A DNA stretch of 64,000 nt from Membranipora membranacea (GCA_914767715.1 OU612071.1:7795493-7859492); one strand, 5' to 3'; shown: positions 12,061-25,767, numbered from the stretch's first letter. The notes: generated by a model not told the origin, from the letters alone. Translations and numbers: made by a program.

Positions 12061-13129
12061 GTTCCAGTTGCAGGAAAGATAAGAGTTTCTGTGCATTTTT
12101 CCCTGCTTGATTCTAAACATCAGGCCCACAGTGTAGTTAAGGTCAGATTGTTGTCCAAGATGAGAAATTTTGCTTATAATCTCAATTACAAAAATCCTTT
12201 TGGACCTTTAACATGCTAAGCCAAAGCCATGCAGCTGAGCTACGCCTCACTGATGTTCCCTGGGTGCATATACACAATAAACAATACGCAACTGTTTTGT
12301 TTTGGCACATTTCCAACATTCTATCACAAGCAAGCAAATGCACAGCATAACGTCCAAGTGATGATATTCATACAAGTAGTTGTGGTATGCTCTAACCACA
12401 AGATTACGCTATGAAATATTTTGTGAGCAGTGACATTGAAAAATGTTTGCTTTTGTCTGGCAAACTGTGGTATGATACTATGAGCAAGCAGTGATCATTA
12501 AACCAAGGAGCTATTAAACTAAGATACCAATCATCTATCGTACAAAAAACAATCAAACAGTCTTCCTACCCGGTGATGGTGTTGCCTTGATGCCAGCCAA
12601 GGATGTGGCTAAATAAAACGCACAGCCTAGCAGCAAACAATTAGCGGCTGTCATAGGTATGCGCGATGCAAATTACCGACCCCCCCATCCCCTCATCTAC
12701 CAAGACTGAAATACCAAACCTCACGGTAAATCTAAACTACGCGACAAATGATAATCTCTCATATCACCAACTCCCAACATCAGAGTTAACATGACAAAAC
12801 TAAATCTAAATCAGAACTCGATAATATCGTTGTCAGACACTATAATACTAAGATTTATTTGCTGAATATGGAGAAAATAGAATAGTGAATATGGAGAGAA
12901 GACTATTAATATATTTATATATATATATATGCTTTCAGAAAAAATTTAGCTCGATTACTGACAGTACCTGCAATTAAGGACGTCACGGTAGTATAATAAG
13001 TTTCAAAAAAATTTTCACATTTTCATTTAACAAGTTTCATAAGACATAAGCTAACATCAAATAAAGAAAACACAGCCTAATCGCTTGTAGAAGCGTCATC
13101 TATGCAACAAAATTTCGGCCACTTGAATA

Positions 13130-16126
13130 ACACAGAGAGGCAGGCATAGGGAGTGGGAGTCGTTGGAGCAGCTTCTTGAGATGAAGTCATTCCCTGGGGA
13201 GAAGTGTGAAGGCTTTGTATCGGCGATAGATTAATCGATCTTGGTTCAAGCGCGGTACTATTTTGTCGAAACGCAATAGGTCAGGTCAGTCTAAGATGTC
13301 CACTGAGATCTCCAATCTATAAAAAAAACAACACCATACAGATAATTACCTCACCAGTTTATTCAATGGTGACCAAGAAACAGAAGATAAAAACAAATGC
13401 TGAAACCATGCTCACGGGTATTGCCCATCAGGCAACACTAGGAGAAATAGGATATCATACTGAAACTCATAATGCAATTATGATGTGTACACTTTCTGTG
13501 CTTACGAAATTTAACTCATATATTCTAAGGTTGAAGTTTGAGGCAAGAGCTGAGCGATATGTTTTTTCGTCGTGTTTTATTGACGGCTCTCAATTTCATA
13601 TGTCCATCATATCTCCCAATCACAGACACTGTAATGCACAGTCTCAAAGCTTTATTTCCAAGTGGCTATTGCTGTTCTGTGGTAAAGTAGGCTACTATCA
13701 GAAGCTACATGTTGCTGTAAGGTTCTCAAAAAATCCACATATTGAAGGTAAAGTAATACTTCCGATGTAGTTGTCTCATATGGCATTATTTAGCAGATGC
13801 GTTGAGGCTGCGTATGGCAGTCAGTTTGAATTTTGTATTTCTCATCTGTGTACTGGCTTGAAGTTGATACAGTTATGTCTTGTAAGGTCTTTTGAGGTGA
13901 TTCATTGATAGAAGTGGACTTGTTGTTGTTGTCATTAAATTGGTTGAACTAACCACATGCTAGGCATTATTTGAATGGCTGTGGTCAAACATTGATTTAA
14001 CATTAAACTGTGGAATAGGCTAAGATCATAATGTTTTGCTAGCAATCCTATAATAATTTTGTGGGTTACAAATGCATATTTCATATTAGCTTCTGAGCAC
14101 AGAGAGTGATAAACCCCTCTTTTTCACGACAGTAATCCTTAGAATATGGGCTACAATTTGATATAAGTTTCATCCCAGTCAAAGACTGTGCATAGAAATA
14201 CTCGAATATACTTGTGTAGTTTTATTGTTGGAGATTACTTCGGCTGTGAGATGAAACACACACAGTATTTGTGTGCATATCGGATCACTCTCAACATGAT
14301 AAAAATCTCCCCAGCAGCCCGTTATATCATTTATAAAGTGAAGCACTCCAAGTTAAATAATACCCGGCCTCATTCTTAGTAGCTGCAAATAAAAGTATTA
14401 GACAGTGTGTCTATTGACAGAGAGGTGTTACTGAGTTTTATACCCAGCATGAAAAGAAGGTCAATCTTTGACTGTATTATCTCAGTGTGATCCCTGTTGA
14501 ACACTGACACAGTGTACTGTAGTAGCCGAAATGTTATTGAAAATGATCAAAGGATGCCACCAAACTCTCCCCTAATAAACAAAAATGGACCTGCAGGCTC
14601 TTTGATCTATGTTTATCATTCAAAAATAATTGTGATGTTGCTTTTCTGAGACAGATAGAGCTACATGGCTTTTGTTCATGGTACCACTGAAACTGATCTA
14701 AAATTGTTTTGAATTCCTCGGTTCCACACGTTGCTGATAAGCTGATAAGGGTGCTGTAGTCGGGATTTACAGTGGATTATCTATGTCATGTTAGATTTTT
14801 TCCTCCCTGCAGGTAGGCGATAATCAATTCATGTTTGAGAATGCTGTCAGGGCTCCATGAAATGTTAATAAAGTTTTGTTATCTCTGATAGAAACAAAAA
14901 TGAATTCGCAAAAATGGTTTCTGGTATATTCAGACCAAAGCCAATTTTTTCGCTGGAGCTAAGAACATCAATGTGCAGCAGCGACCAAGTTGAAATGTTG
15001 ACAGAACACCGCCATCTGCATCCTACAGACGTGATTGATCACAATAGTTAAATTGGAAAGGAGTCGTCAATAATATACATACAATGCCACTTTTTCTAAA
15101 ATTACCTGTATTGCAATGTTCCCATTAACCTGGTCACACTATGAAATCCAGAGAACTGTCTTACACATAACGCCACGTGACTTTGATATGGCCTGTGATT
15201 TTTGTCAGTGGGTGGGGGTGGGCGAGAAGAGAAGAATGAGTATAGGGGGGAACCATCAATGCAATCTCATGATACTTTTTCGATGTGTTTTTTTTCACAG
15301 CAACGTGATTAATCACATTAAAGTAAACAGAATAATATGCCAAGGCATGGAATTTCAAAAACAGTTGATGTAATATGTCAATTGAAATGTGATAACGAGT
15401 AAACCTATACTAATAGTTATTGTTATAGTTATTGGGGGTGGTGTGTGAAACTATCAAAAAGTATTTGGTCTCGAGAGAGCCGAAACGACCACAACTTGAT
15501 TCGCTTTTTGACATGAAGTTGACAGCAAAATTGACTGAATTTTTACCACATTTGCTGGTTTAATTTCTAATGATACATTATTTTTCCCCACATGGTCTCA
15601 GTCGGGTTACCACGTAGATGTTACGATAATGCATTGTGATTTGTGTAAATAAATCACATCGAAGAAGGATCATGAGATTACATTGATAGTTCCCCTCTAT
15701 CTCTTTCACCCATCTCCCACCCCCACCCACTGACAAAAATCACCGGCTATATCAAAGTCACGTGGCCTTATGGTGTTACAAGTTGCATGAAAATATTCCT
15801 ATAATAGAGACCAATTCAATATGTGAGAAGATAAGTTGCAGGAGAAAGTACCTCTATGTAAGGCCGAGTGTTTCGTAAATCTTTAGTGATTGCAGCTGCG
15901 CCAGAAGTTCTTCTGCGCCTCATTTCCTCAGCCTAGAGATATATGAAAGACCCATCATAGCATTTAAAAATGAAAAAAAGCGAGAAAACGTAACTAACCA
16001 TGAAGTAAGTAACGATATGTTCATCATAGCATGGATGCCCGAATGATGTCAATGCCCTTAACAAAAACATTATGGACATTACCGCTAAAAGTCAATAGCG
16101 GCCAAAAACAAATGGATTTGTAAAGG
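13130..16126 (-). pseudogene. Z-gene copy 1, unrecognised multi-exon gene, broken
   Basis: Two inner exons are recognisable: 16126-15999 (128 bases) and 15932-15852 (81 bases, 27 codons, starting AEEMRRRR, phase 0). A last exon lies at about 13320-13130. In this copy the 128-base exon has an in-frame TGA and the last exon has a TGA, so it is probably a pseudogene. The 128-base exon in the intact copies encodes a membrane-like hydrophobic stretch followed by GHPCYDE; the 81-base exon is basic. I do not recognise the family. Confidence 0.45.
15100..15800. repeat. Long inverted repeat inside Z1
   Basis: Arms of about 150 bases near 15165-15310 and 15640-15785 are reverse complements, including CCACGTGACTTTGATAT and GTCAGTGGGTGGGGGTGG. 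Copies are at 45060-45660 and 53630-54230; Z4 keeps only the right arm near 63100-63250. It is likely an old MITE-type fold-back. Confidence 0.65.
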
Positions 16127-18049
16127 CTCATAAAATAGGTAAGCATCCATTCAGCAATTTTGTATTTAGAGCTAATGAGGGGCACTGTGAAAAGGGCAGG
16201 CTCCGTCCCAAGGATCAGAACCTGTTTTTGTTTGTTCTTTGTATACATGCAGCGAAACGGCGGTCTGGCGGCGACAGCTTCACTTCTCATTGGATACGTC
16301 ATATTATATGGTGTCAATGCTCGCGTAAAAAAATGATGACTTTCAATGAATGTTTAAAACTGGCAACTTCTACATAGAACAACAATTTAATAGTAGGCCT
16401 GCGACTCTCATTGTACTTACCATGCAATTGGTACATCCTCCGCTGACCTGATATCATCCTGAGACTCGAAATGACTGCCTGGTGGTGTATTTATTTAGTA
16501 AGACGAGAACATATATATTTCCTAGCTCATAAAAGTCGATTCGATCTATGTCAGCAGGTCAGAATACAATTGTTCTCAATTTATAGCAACTTCCCTATCC
16601 AGTTCTCAGTGGTTGCTGCAGCAGCAATTTAAAGTCTTCCCTGAGCTGCCAGCCTAAATACTGTAGAATGACTATCACTACTAGACAGTCTTGCATAATA
16701 GGCAGTACTGTAACAATCACTAGACTCAATCTAGCATGATCTGCAAGCGTTATCAACAGGTGCTCAATTGACCATGAATTAACACACCGCTTCAATTATA
16801 ACATATACTGCATTCATTAGGCAGGCGTGCTACAATATAAACTATCATTGCAAAAGTAATGGCTAGAAAATTTATCATTGAAAATGGATGATGGCCACCA
16901 ATGAAAGCCTGTAACTGCTCTGTTATGGAACCAAATGACATAAGATTAAAAAATTACAGAAGATAAATATGTACCATCTGATAAAAATCCATAGTAATGA
17001 GTTCATTAGGAAATAAAATAAATTAGGTGGGTTAAAGGCATGTTTTTTGACCCTAAAAATACCCTTTTTCCCCCCAAAAGTGATTCAAATTTTAGGTCAA
17101 CCCTCATGAAAGACAAAATGTACAATGACCGATTGAAAAACCTTTCAAATGACAGCTCAAATATCCAAATCGGACAACAACTGCTCAATTTATCGCAGGT
17201 GGGATAATCCCCATTGAAGTCTCTGTGATGCAAAAAAGTCACAGATCTGACCTTAACTACAATGTGGGGTGTCAGAAAGAGCATCCGTCCTTAAATGCTC
17301 CTGTGCCCCGTCATTATCCATACCATAGTTCGGTACTGATACCAGCAATAACACAATACCAAGCCACATTGAGATTTCTCAGCACAAAGTATCAATGTTC
17401 AGAGGCTGTGTCGTAACAAACTACACTTTATGACACGGATCGGTTACTAGGGGGAGGTGTTGACTTGTGCATGCATGTGCATGTTTCCTAGTCAGTTCCA
17501 GTTGCAGGAAAGATAAGAGTTTGATAGTTTGATGAGGTATATTCCCTCTTCAATTTCGTAGGGCCCAGCAATTTGAGATCATTCTAAAAGGGTCAGATTG
17601 CTTACCTGATGCATGCTTCAATGGCATTGTCCCACTATGAAGATAACCAGGTTTACCAGGTTACAATGATGGTAATGACATATCATGCTCCTTTTGTATG
17701 GGACCTGATAAAATTCCGTTTGCGGAAAACAGTTGATATTTGAGGTGTTGATAACATCCCAATTTTGCTCTAAAAGGTACACTAAGCATGTAGTAAATAT
17801 ATGTGTGTCTTGACACAGCATGGAACAATCTGCCCTTGCCTTCTACCATTACAGAACAAGCAACACTTTGCAGATATTGGGCAGGGGTTTGTAGGAAGCT
17901 CACGCAATGATCAACTTTGCAAGACAACGACTTTCTACAGATCGAATCAATATAATCATAGGCGAAGCGAATTATTCTGCATCTGCTGCGAGTCTGTTTA
18001 ACTTTAAGAAGGATCCGTCTGTCACTAAATAAGCAATTGCCAATAATGT

Positions 18050-18250
18050 TATTAATCATTTCCTAGTCACTTCCAGTTCCAGAATTAGCAAAATTCAAAT
18101 ATATATTTAGGACAACGCTTATATCCAACTACTGGGCTGTGACATTCACATGCTTGGTTACCATCGAGCTCCTGAAAGTCTTGTTGGCATCCGGCTTCCA
18201 TAAAACCAAATCATTACCATATTTTATCGCCTGACACCTAACCGCAAGTT
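18050..18250 (+). pseudogene. Promoter-only relic of a peptide gene
   Basis: Matches the region upstream of genes A-E up to the E-box palindrome, then stops at about 18246 and switches to SINE-flank sequence. No TATA box or exon follows. It lies 1.4 kb upstream of gene B in the same orientation and marks a recombination junction inside the promoter. Confidence 0.6.
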
Positions 18251-19183
18251 TGCAATAAAAGGTACACTAAAACTTTTGTTCATATTTTGTTGTCATTCTT
18301 TTTTCATATTCATGGAAATAATGCAAATATTGGTTATCCTGCACCAGACAACTGGTTTCAGGCTTCCCATTCTCCATTTTGAAACAATCACTTTAAATAA
18401 TCATATATATTAGAGCCAAATTTGAGACCTACTCGTCGACTTTGTTACGACACAGCCATTAAAAGGCTTATAAACTCATGTTTATCTTTTGTTCGCTACT
18501 CTGTGCTGAGAAATCTCAATGTGGCTTGGTATTGTGTTATTGCTGGTATCAGTACTGAACTATGGTATGGATCATGATGGGGCACAGGAGCATTTAAGGA
18601 CGGATGCTCTTTCTGACACCCTGATATGTTTGGAATCAAGCAGGGAACCTCCTTATTGAAAGACCCATGCTCTATCCATTGCACCGCTCTGATCGGAAGG
18701 CTTATAATAAAAGTTAAATTTAACCATAATTTACAGTTGCATACAGGGGCTCTTAGTGGTAGTATCTGGGACTGATATCTGTACAGTGAGATTGATATTT
18801 ACATGGTTTCAGGGTATTTCAAAAATATACATTCCAGGTCTATTAATGGAAATATCATTTTGTCCTTGGCAACAACTGAATGGCACATATATCAACCCTC
18901 ATTATTTTAGGTCAGATGCCTGTATATGTTTAAACTGATGTGGGCCCACTTTATGACACGGATTGGTTACTAGGGGGATGTGTTGACTTGTGCATGCATG
19001 TGCATGTTTCACAGTCACTTCCAGTTGCAGAAATAGCAAAATTCAAATATATATTTAGGACAACGCTTATATCCAACTACCGGGCTGTGACATCTCACAT
19101 GCTTGGTTGACATCAAATTCCTGAAAAACTTGTTGGCATCCGGCTTCCATATAACCAAATCATTAGCATAATTTCATCGCCTG

Positions 19184-19201
19184 ACACCTGACTGCAGGTT
19201 T
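19184..19201 (+). promoter_or_regulatory. Half-degenerate E-box palindrome of gene B
   Basis: ACACCTG-ACTG-CAGGTTT: the left E-box is kept and the right arm has a mismatch. The TATA element downstream is also altered (TATTAAAG near 19272), so gene B may be expressed differently from its paralogs. Confidence 0.5.
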
Positions 19202-19614
19202 CATCTATTTAGGCACCCTATCAGAAACTAGTATTTTATACTTTAGACTCGGAATACGCGATTGACATGACTATTAAAGTGGATATCATAATGAAGATAA
19301 GCATAAACTCTTCATCTGTTTACGTGAGTCAGCACATAATCGAGGTAATTGAGCTACGATTTGCTTTATTTCTTTATATTTGTTGTTTTAAAATGTGTAC
19401 GGACAATGACAATTGATATTGTGTTATTCGAAACTTCAAAATTTAAGCTATTCATTTAACTTGTGTTCAACCATTGCAAGAAAGACTGTTGTTTTCTGGA
19501 TACCGACTCTCATGATACGCTCTTTACTGTTGATTGGGATCGAGTGGATCAATTTTAATGCTTTATGCGTTGTTAAACCTTCACTGTCTTCAATTTTGTT
19601 GAAGGAAAGACAAG

Positions 19615-20557
19615 ATGAGACCTAACATGATTATTGCAGCAGTCATTCTGCTATTGTTTGGTGCAGTTGCGAAAGCAGTAAGTATTCAATATAATATTCT
19701 TCCCCGTAATAGATGACAAGTTCAACCATAACAATCAGATTACTGTATTTGGAACATAGTTTATCTATTATGTAATTGAATGGTTTCTGAAATTTGATGA
19801 CACAACTAACAACACAATAAATGCTGGCTTGTATTATTTTTATTGAAGTGCATTTTGACCACTGTTCATGTCAAAGCAATCTCATAGCATTTATCAAAAA
19901 AGTAAATTAAATTGTACATAAAAATTATTGAATGATATAACCAACTTCCAAGTGTGAGATCCCAGGATTTAGAATGGTTAATATTAAAATGGTGATCCAC
20001 TGGCAGTCCCCCAGTTGCTATACTTACACCAGAATCTATCACAAAAGAGTATTGGTCATAGGTAGTCTAGTCAACAACTTATCAGTGTCAATCTGTCACG
20101 TGGGGATAATAAGCTCTAAAAACTTCTAGGCTAGACCCATGCTAGATCCTTCAATTTTGTTGTGCCATTAGTGCCAACTATGTCTTAAGTGCGATCTTCA
20201 TCTGGCGCCGTAAAATGTTATAACATGCTCCTGTAAGGAATTTGTGCATACTGTTATTGTTTTATGGTTTGTTTAGGACCAATGAAAAGACTTATTATCT
20301 ATTGAAAATTAGCTTCCAAATAAAGATAGATGAAAACAATGTTGATAATGATTCTTGGTTGTACACAACAAGTATCTGCTTCAATTGCTCTTGTCCCTAA
20401 TCCATAAATAACAATACTCGTTGACAGATATCAATGTTTTACTCGGACTCTATTTCTCTTGCAGGAGAAAGTGTGTGCATCTGTTTGCTCACCATCGGTC
20501 AAAACAGATGAAGGAGAGGTGAAAGTGAATTGCAGCATAACTTGTGTAGTCACATAA
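19615..20557 (+). CDS. Secreted Cys-rich peptide gene B
   Basis: Coding exons are 19615-19677 and 20465-20557, phase 0. The 51-residue precursor has the family signal peptide (Val to Ile and Met to Leu changes in the core) and a four-cysteine mature peptide. It differs from gene A at mature position 7 (Ala to Val) and 16 (Asp to Glu). The intron is about 0.8 kb instead of 1.4 kb because the right half of the MITE and the following sequence are deleted. The 5' exon donor is GTAATT rather than GTAAGT. The poly(A) signal lies near 20610. Coding sequence is intact; the altered TATA and donor make full activity uncertain. Confidence 0.8.
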
Positions 20558-20831
20558 TAATTCTTATATTTTATGACTTGTAATGAAACTAACAGAACTC
20601 AGAAAATTAAATAAACCTGAATTTATATGCGTACCAAACAATGCGTTTTTCATGGTTTTACTGATGATGAAAAGTTCTAGATTGGCTGCGGGCAACCAGT
20701 AGCCTCTTTGTGGGTGTGTCCTAATATACAATACATTGTGGCCTTAAAACATCCATCAATTTATGATTTGAATTAACAAAGCTATTTTTCCAGCTAGTCA
20801 GCTTTAAAACAAGCCCCAAAAAATTACCCTC

Positions 20832-21215
20832 TTAGACCATCAGAAGTTTGGGTTCACGAAAACTATTTCTATCAGGTACTTCATGAAGAAGAGGCTTTAT
20901 ACACTCACTCATTATGTCATGGGCCATCACAGAGAGTGTATCAACATCAAGGGGCCAAAGTATCATTTTGATAATTGTTATTACTTCGACGATGGTAGCT
21001 GTTGGCAAAGCACTGCAAGGAAAGTGTGTTCTGTGATGTGGTGACCACACAACAATTCACTGTTGTGCATCTTTGTTCGCAAACCAGAGTTTTCAAAAAA
21101 TCATAGGAGCTTCAAATAACAACTGGGGTTCACGAAAACTAGTATTATCAGGTACTTCATGAAGAAGAGGCTTTATACTCTCACTCATTACGTCATGGGC
21201 CATCACAGTGGCAGC
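20832..21215 (-). pseudogene. Unrecognised coding fragment with a tandem copy
   Basis: A minus-strand open frame (21050-20832) contains VMAHDIMSECIKPLLHEVPD. A second copy at about 21210-21125 reads VMAHDVMSESIKPLLHEVPD in the same orientation. The protein-level similarity suggests a duplicated piece of a real exon, perhaps from a larger gene or element. No start, domain or splice pattern is clear. It begins right where the gene B unit ends (about 20857). Confidence 0.35.
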
Positions 21216-21990
21216 CAGAAAATCTTGGTAAACTTCAGTTAGATGATATGCCCAATTTGGAATTATAAAATATAGCTAGGTTATTGGACAGTCATGAATA
21301 GGAGGGACACTTTACAATAAGAAGGGACAGTTTACAACAGTTTAAAACAGGTCATGTCACTATTGTCCCCGGGTTAGTTTATTATATTGTCAAGTGTCCC
21401 GGGGTCGGTGCCCAAATCATCGTAGATGCTGTGCCAACCGACATATTTTACTCCACGCTGTTGAGGGCCTATGATGTGCCAATTACCGCATTTCAGAGGT
21501 TCGTAGATTGTATCAGGGTTAGATTAATCTGCAGTTTTTACCTGGTGTAACAAAAATCTTAAACCCGGAGTAATATGAATTTTAATTTTTTCTCTTTTAT
21601 AAAATCAAGGAAGTAATCAGAATTTTAGGTACTGGGTTGGGATTTGAAAATTACATTTATATCTTGGCTGGAATCCATTCAGTTCTAATGCCAAAGGCAA
21701 AAATGTTTGACAGGTGAAATAGTTTGATAGACAAAGAAATCCTTATGAATTTGAATCCCCTTTATTTATCATTTTTTTCCTTGTTATGTAGTTATGTATG
21801 TCTTGGGATTAAGATAGTTCACAATCGTTTGATGAATATACCTGGCCCTATATTTCAATCAAAAACCTCATCGTTAGAATTTCATTATCTTTGACAGCAT
21901 TAGAGTCTAGGGAAAGCATTTGATTAGTAGAAAACACCCATTCTAGCTGATGAGGGCAATGCTTGGCATGTTAATGCCTTACTTCTTGAG
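21215..21990. other. Spacer, nothing recognised
   Basis: AT-rich single-copy sequence. No gene or repeat is apparent, apart from short GGGACA-containing runs near 21300-21420. Confidence 0.4.
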
Positions 21991-22610
21991 ATTGAGCTGG
22001 TATTATTTGCGAATGATGTAATGGCTTCATTAATAGACAGTTTACTGAGATCTGATTGAGGCCTTAATTCGGAGTTGTCCTCTCTCCTGTTTGGTACTTT
22101 TAACTCACGTCACATAGGAAAAACGTGCTGAAAAGAGGGTTATCTTGAAATCTGCTTATAGTTTGATAAAAAGGATTTTTGATTCAGAATATGCACCATT
22201 GAAAACTGATAGGGACATAGTTTGGGAAATATTTTTGGTATTCTGTTAGTCGATTATATCAATATCTGCCAGTTTTTCGGACCATTAGGCAGAATTTTTC
22301 TTGAATTTCATCACTAAAATTAAGATTTATCAACATTCAAGCTTCCAATTAATTGGTAAACCTGTCTCACAGGTTTTCAATTGTGCGGATTCTGTATCAA
22401 AAATCAATTTTATCCTAATATCATCGGTTTTCAAGAAAACTCTCTTTCAGCACGTTTTTCCTATGCGGCATGGGATAAAAGTACCAAACCGGAGAGAGGA
22501 CAACTCCGAATTGAGGCATAAATCAGAGCTCAGAAAACTGTCTATTGACAACAAAGAATTTGCATATTTATTCCATTGATGAGCACATTATTAAACTTTG
22601 TCAGCACAAG
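21990..22610. repeat. Fold-back (inverted repeat) element
   Basis: Arms of about 230 bases, near 22000-22230 and 22350-22580, are imperfect reverse complements. Clear anchors are CGGAGTTGTCCTCTCTCC on the left and GGAGAGAGGACAACTCCG on the right. The open frame at 22301-22579 is simply the right arm. It looks like a decayed MITE or inverted duplication. Confidence 0.7.
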
Positions 22611-24243
22611 GAGCCGTATCTTGTATTTACATCATTCAGATTAAAACTTTGAGCTGTTTCACAGCAGCTCAGTCATTTAACTACTTTTGTCAGCACAGAA
22701 AAAAGGAAACAGCTCCAAATTCAGCCCAGCTTGAATTATTATAAATATTACGCTTTTCTTTGAGTTTCTCTACATATATTTGCAGTTATAAAATATGTAT
22801 GAATATAATTGATAATTGATGTTCTTTTGACGATCAAAGCCACTTCAGTTCAGTATAAGAGCGAACTTCATCCACCTATAATTACATAATATATATTTAT
22901 ATCATGATCACATCAATAAACGTTAACCTCACATCCTTCCTCCTTCCTTTTGGTTTGACATCAAACTATATAATCATGATAATATACAGTCTTTGACCGC
23001 TTGCAAGAATGAGTTTTGAGTCTTGAAATTTTAATTAACTTACAGTTTTTTAACCTTGACACACTGGGCAAGTGTATCGAAGTAGGCAAAAATGCAGTAA
23101 ACATATTGGAGGCAACACCATTGGAATACACCCAAGCCTCCTCTCCAGCCGTTTGTCTGGAGACAATAGCCTCTGACGATGGTTTCTTAATGGTCTGTAA
23201 TATCTACTTAAACTGTTTGGGAAATATACATACATAGCGACTCCAAGGATGTTAAAGACTTGTTGAAACAATGGCGTCATCTGCTATAGCATTAAACATG
23301 TCATTTCCGGAAGAATGATAATTAAAATTTAATCTTAGTTTCAGTTTTTGGCTTTTGTCAGTTTCTTTTCTTTTCCTTTTTAAATTTTTAGAATTAAGTC
23401 ATGCATGTTATGTTCAAATTATGAACCAAATTGCATAGAAAAAAAAACAGGGAACAACCCAAAACTACCACACTTGGTTACCGCAGATGCCATTAGCTCA
23501 GCTAGAATACAGAACAGCCTTTACAAATGACATCCATGGTTAATGGCAAATATTTGATCTTTATTTTTGACCCTTAATTTTGCATCACATATTCATTCAC
23601 TATTAGCTATCGTGACTGCAGCAGTACAAGCTAGATATCAGTTCCATTAACTGCTGTTTCGCAAGTTGTCTTTCCCTTTTATAATGCAGGATAACTTCTG
23701 ACTTTACCAGATCACGTATTATTATAGGACACTGGAAATTCCACTGTCTTAAAGTGAAGACAGCCAATGAGAATGTTTGGCTTAAAATAGACTGCGTATC
23801 ATAATTTAAGCCAATATGATGGTTTGGCTTAAAATAGACTACGTGTCATAGTGCTTCAGCAAATGAGATTGTCTTGTGTACTAATTCCACATAAGGTGCA
23901 ATCGTGCAATCAATGATGTAAGAAAGACTGAGAGCAAAACATCTTTTTTACAGGGAGAACATCACCACACTCGCGATAAAGCAGCACAAGGATGAAGGAT
24001 AAGAGTCTTGGGAATGATGCAAGATTTCAGCAAGCACCACCGGAGGGTATAAAAGGAGGAAAATTTGAGTGAAAAAAGACAAGTGCTCACCGGATACAAA
24101 AACACATTATAACAGTAGAAACATGTAAAAAAGCACTTCATATTTTTTATAGATCTGATTTTAATTCAGATAAATATTTTGAGAATTAATTTTACCATGA
24201 ATTATTTTTACTCTGCATTATTCACACTTTCGAGACTGGATAT
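22610..24243. other. Spacer up to block X2, no gene recognised
   Basis: Single-copy AT-rich sequence. A short tandem repeat with GGCTTAAAATAGACT occurs twice near 23780 and 23825. Open frames at 23016-23280 occur on both strands without splice or promoter support. Confidence 0.45.
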
Positions 24244-25104
24244 ATTATAAGCAAAGGGGCATGAAATCTACGCACCAGCTTATGACGTGTACAGTGTGCA
24301 CTATTAAGACGATAACTACTTCACCTGATGGGTAGATAATTAGTTTCATACCCTAATTTTGACGATCAGTTTGTGCAAATTATTTGGTCATTAGGTGACA
24401 ATGCTGAGATTGCAGCCTCATTTTATTAGTTTTGAGCTACACAGAATTCTATAAGCACACATTTGGCTGTGTGGCAGCGGTGGTTTTAAAACATGTTTTT
24501 GCCTACAATCTGAGCAAATAGCTATAGCCAACGTCACTAGGCACTGATTTTCTTCATCCTTGATTTTGGTACACCAAACTACACATATTTAAAATTAATA
24601 CCAATACAATGATGATCTGAAATAACCTGGGAGGGTGGGATATACCCTCTCCCACCCTCCCTGAAATATCAAACTCAAGCAATTAAATTTGAGTCCATAA
24701 TTGCAAACAAATTGATATTGTCTTCTACAATATAACTAGTCTACAGGAGCAAACTCTCACTGCAGGAGCCATCGAAAGTTTTTGGCAATAACAGGATAAT
24801 CTCATTCATTGAACCCACCATACACAGACCATTTATAAGAGATTTTATCAAGTAACATTACATAGCACACTTTCATGTGTAAATACCTAGAGATAATAAT
24901 CAGCCTTCACTCTATTGTTTCTTGGGGGATTAGGCTTCACATCCATTGTAAACTCAATATCAATGAAACTATTTCAAAGAGACAGGAGACATCTATCCTT
25001 GTTTAGGTGAACAAACTCAGAGTAGTTTTCACAAGAAGATGTTTCAATAACAAACCCAGGTGAAATCACTTAGCAGGGTTTATTAAAAGGTTGATTAAAA
25101 TGCG

Positions 25105-25345
25105 ATGTCTTATCACTCGCCCATCCCGAGGCATGGGCGGCGAAATACTATTATTATTGCCTTATTGACGAGGCCGCAATATATGCGCCAATTAGCTCTC
25201 TGTTTGCAGGCAGGTCGGAGCACACCTGGGGGACCAACCAATCCCCAGTAGAAGATGGACTGCTGTGGGATTCGAGCCCACGACCTTCAACACTTGCGTG
25301 TTGAAGTCCGGCGCTCTAACCAACTGAGCCACCTCCTACTCCTAT
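25105..25345 (-). mobile_element. tRNA-derived SINE, copy in X2
   Basis: Same element and position within block X as the copy at 2088-2340, with a few substitutions. The A and B box sequences are intact. Confidence 0.75.
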
Positions 25346-25767
25346 GGTTAATCATCACATTGGGCCTGTTTGAAACGCTGGCAATACACAGTACTCAAAA
25401 CATGTGAAAAATACGTAATCAAGTGTTTTCAGCTGAGAAGAAATGTGTTTCCCTGATCTGACAAAACACTAGAGTCTAGAAGTTTTGAAATATTACAACA
25501 TAATGCAGTGGAATTGCTGTGTGTGCCCCTGTACGATATAAAATGGTATGAGATAAAATGCTTGGATGCTGCTTGGATTTGCTACTCTTTGACAGGGATT
25601 TGCGAGATCTTGTTACTATTGTCATTGCTAATAGTGTTGCTTCATGTGTAAATTTGCTGTAAGGTTATGATCTGGGCAAGATACTGAAACTTGGTGGCCT
25701 GAAAGTGGAAGAGGCAAACTCATAAGACTTGACAAATTATCTTATAAGTAATAAAAAAGAGAAGAGT

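Larger units (their letters stand above)
12060..17400. repeat. Duplicated block Z, copy 1 (Z1)
   Basis: Corresponds to Z2 (about 41760-47300), Z3 (49858-55860) and Z4 (59930-64000). Z1 is the most divergent; Z3 and Z4 are nearly identical. It contains a degenerate tRNA-Ala-like segment (about 12205-12255), a TA tract near 12905-12930, exons of a minus-strand gene, and a long inverted repeat. Confidence 0.85.

Noticed and set aside
13366-13770. 134-codon open frame on the plus strand of Z1
   Set aside because: Broken in Z2, Z3 and Z4, with no splice sites, domain or codon-level conservation.
22301-22579. 92-codon open frame
   Set aside because: It coincides with the right arm of the fold-back element.
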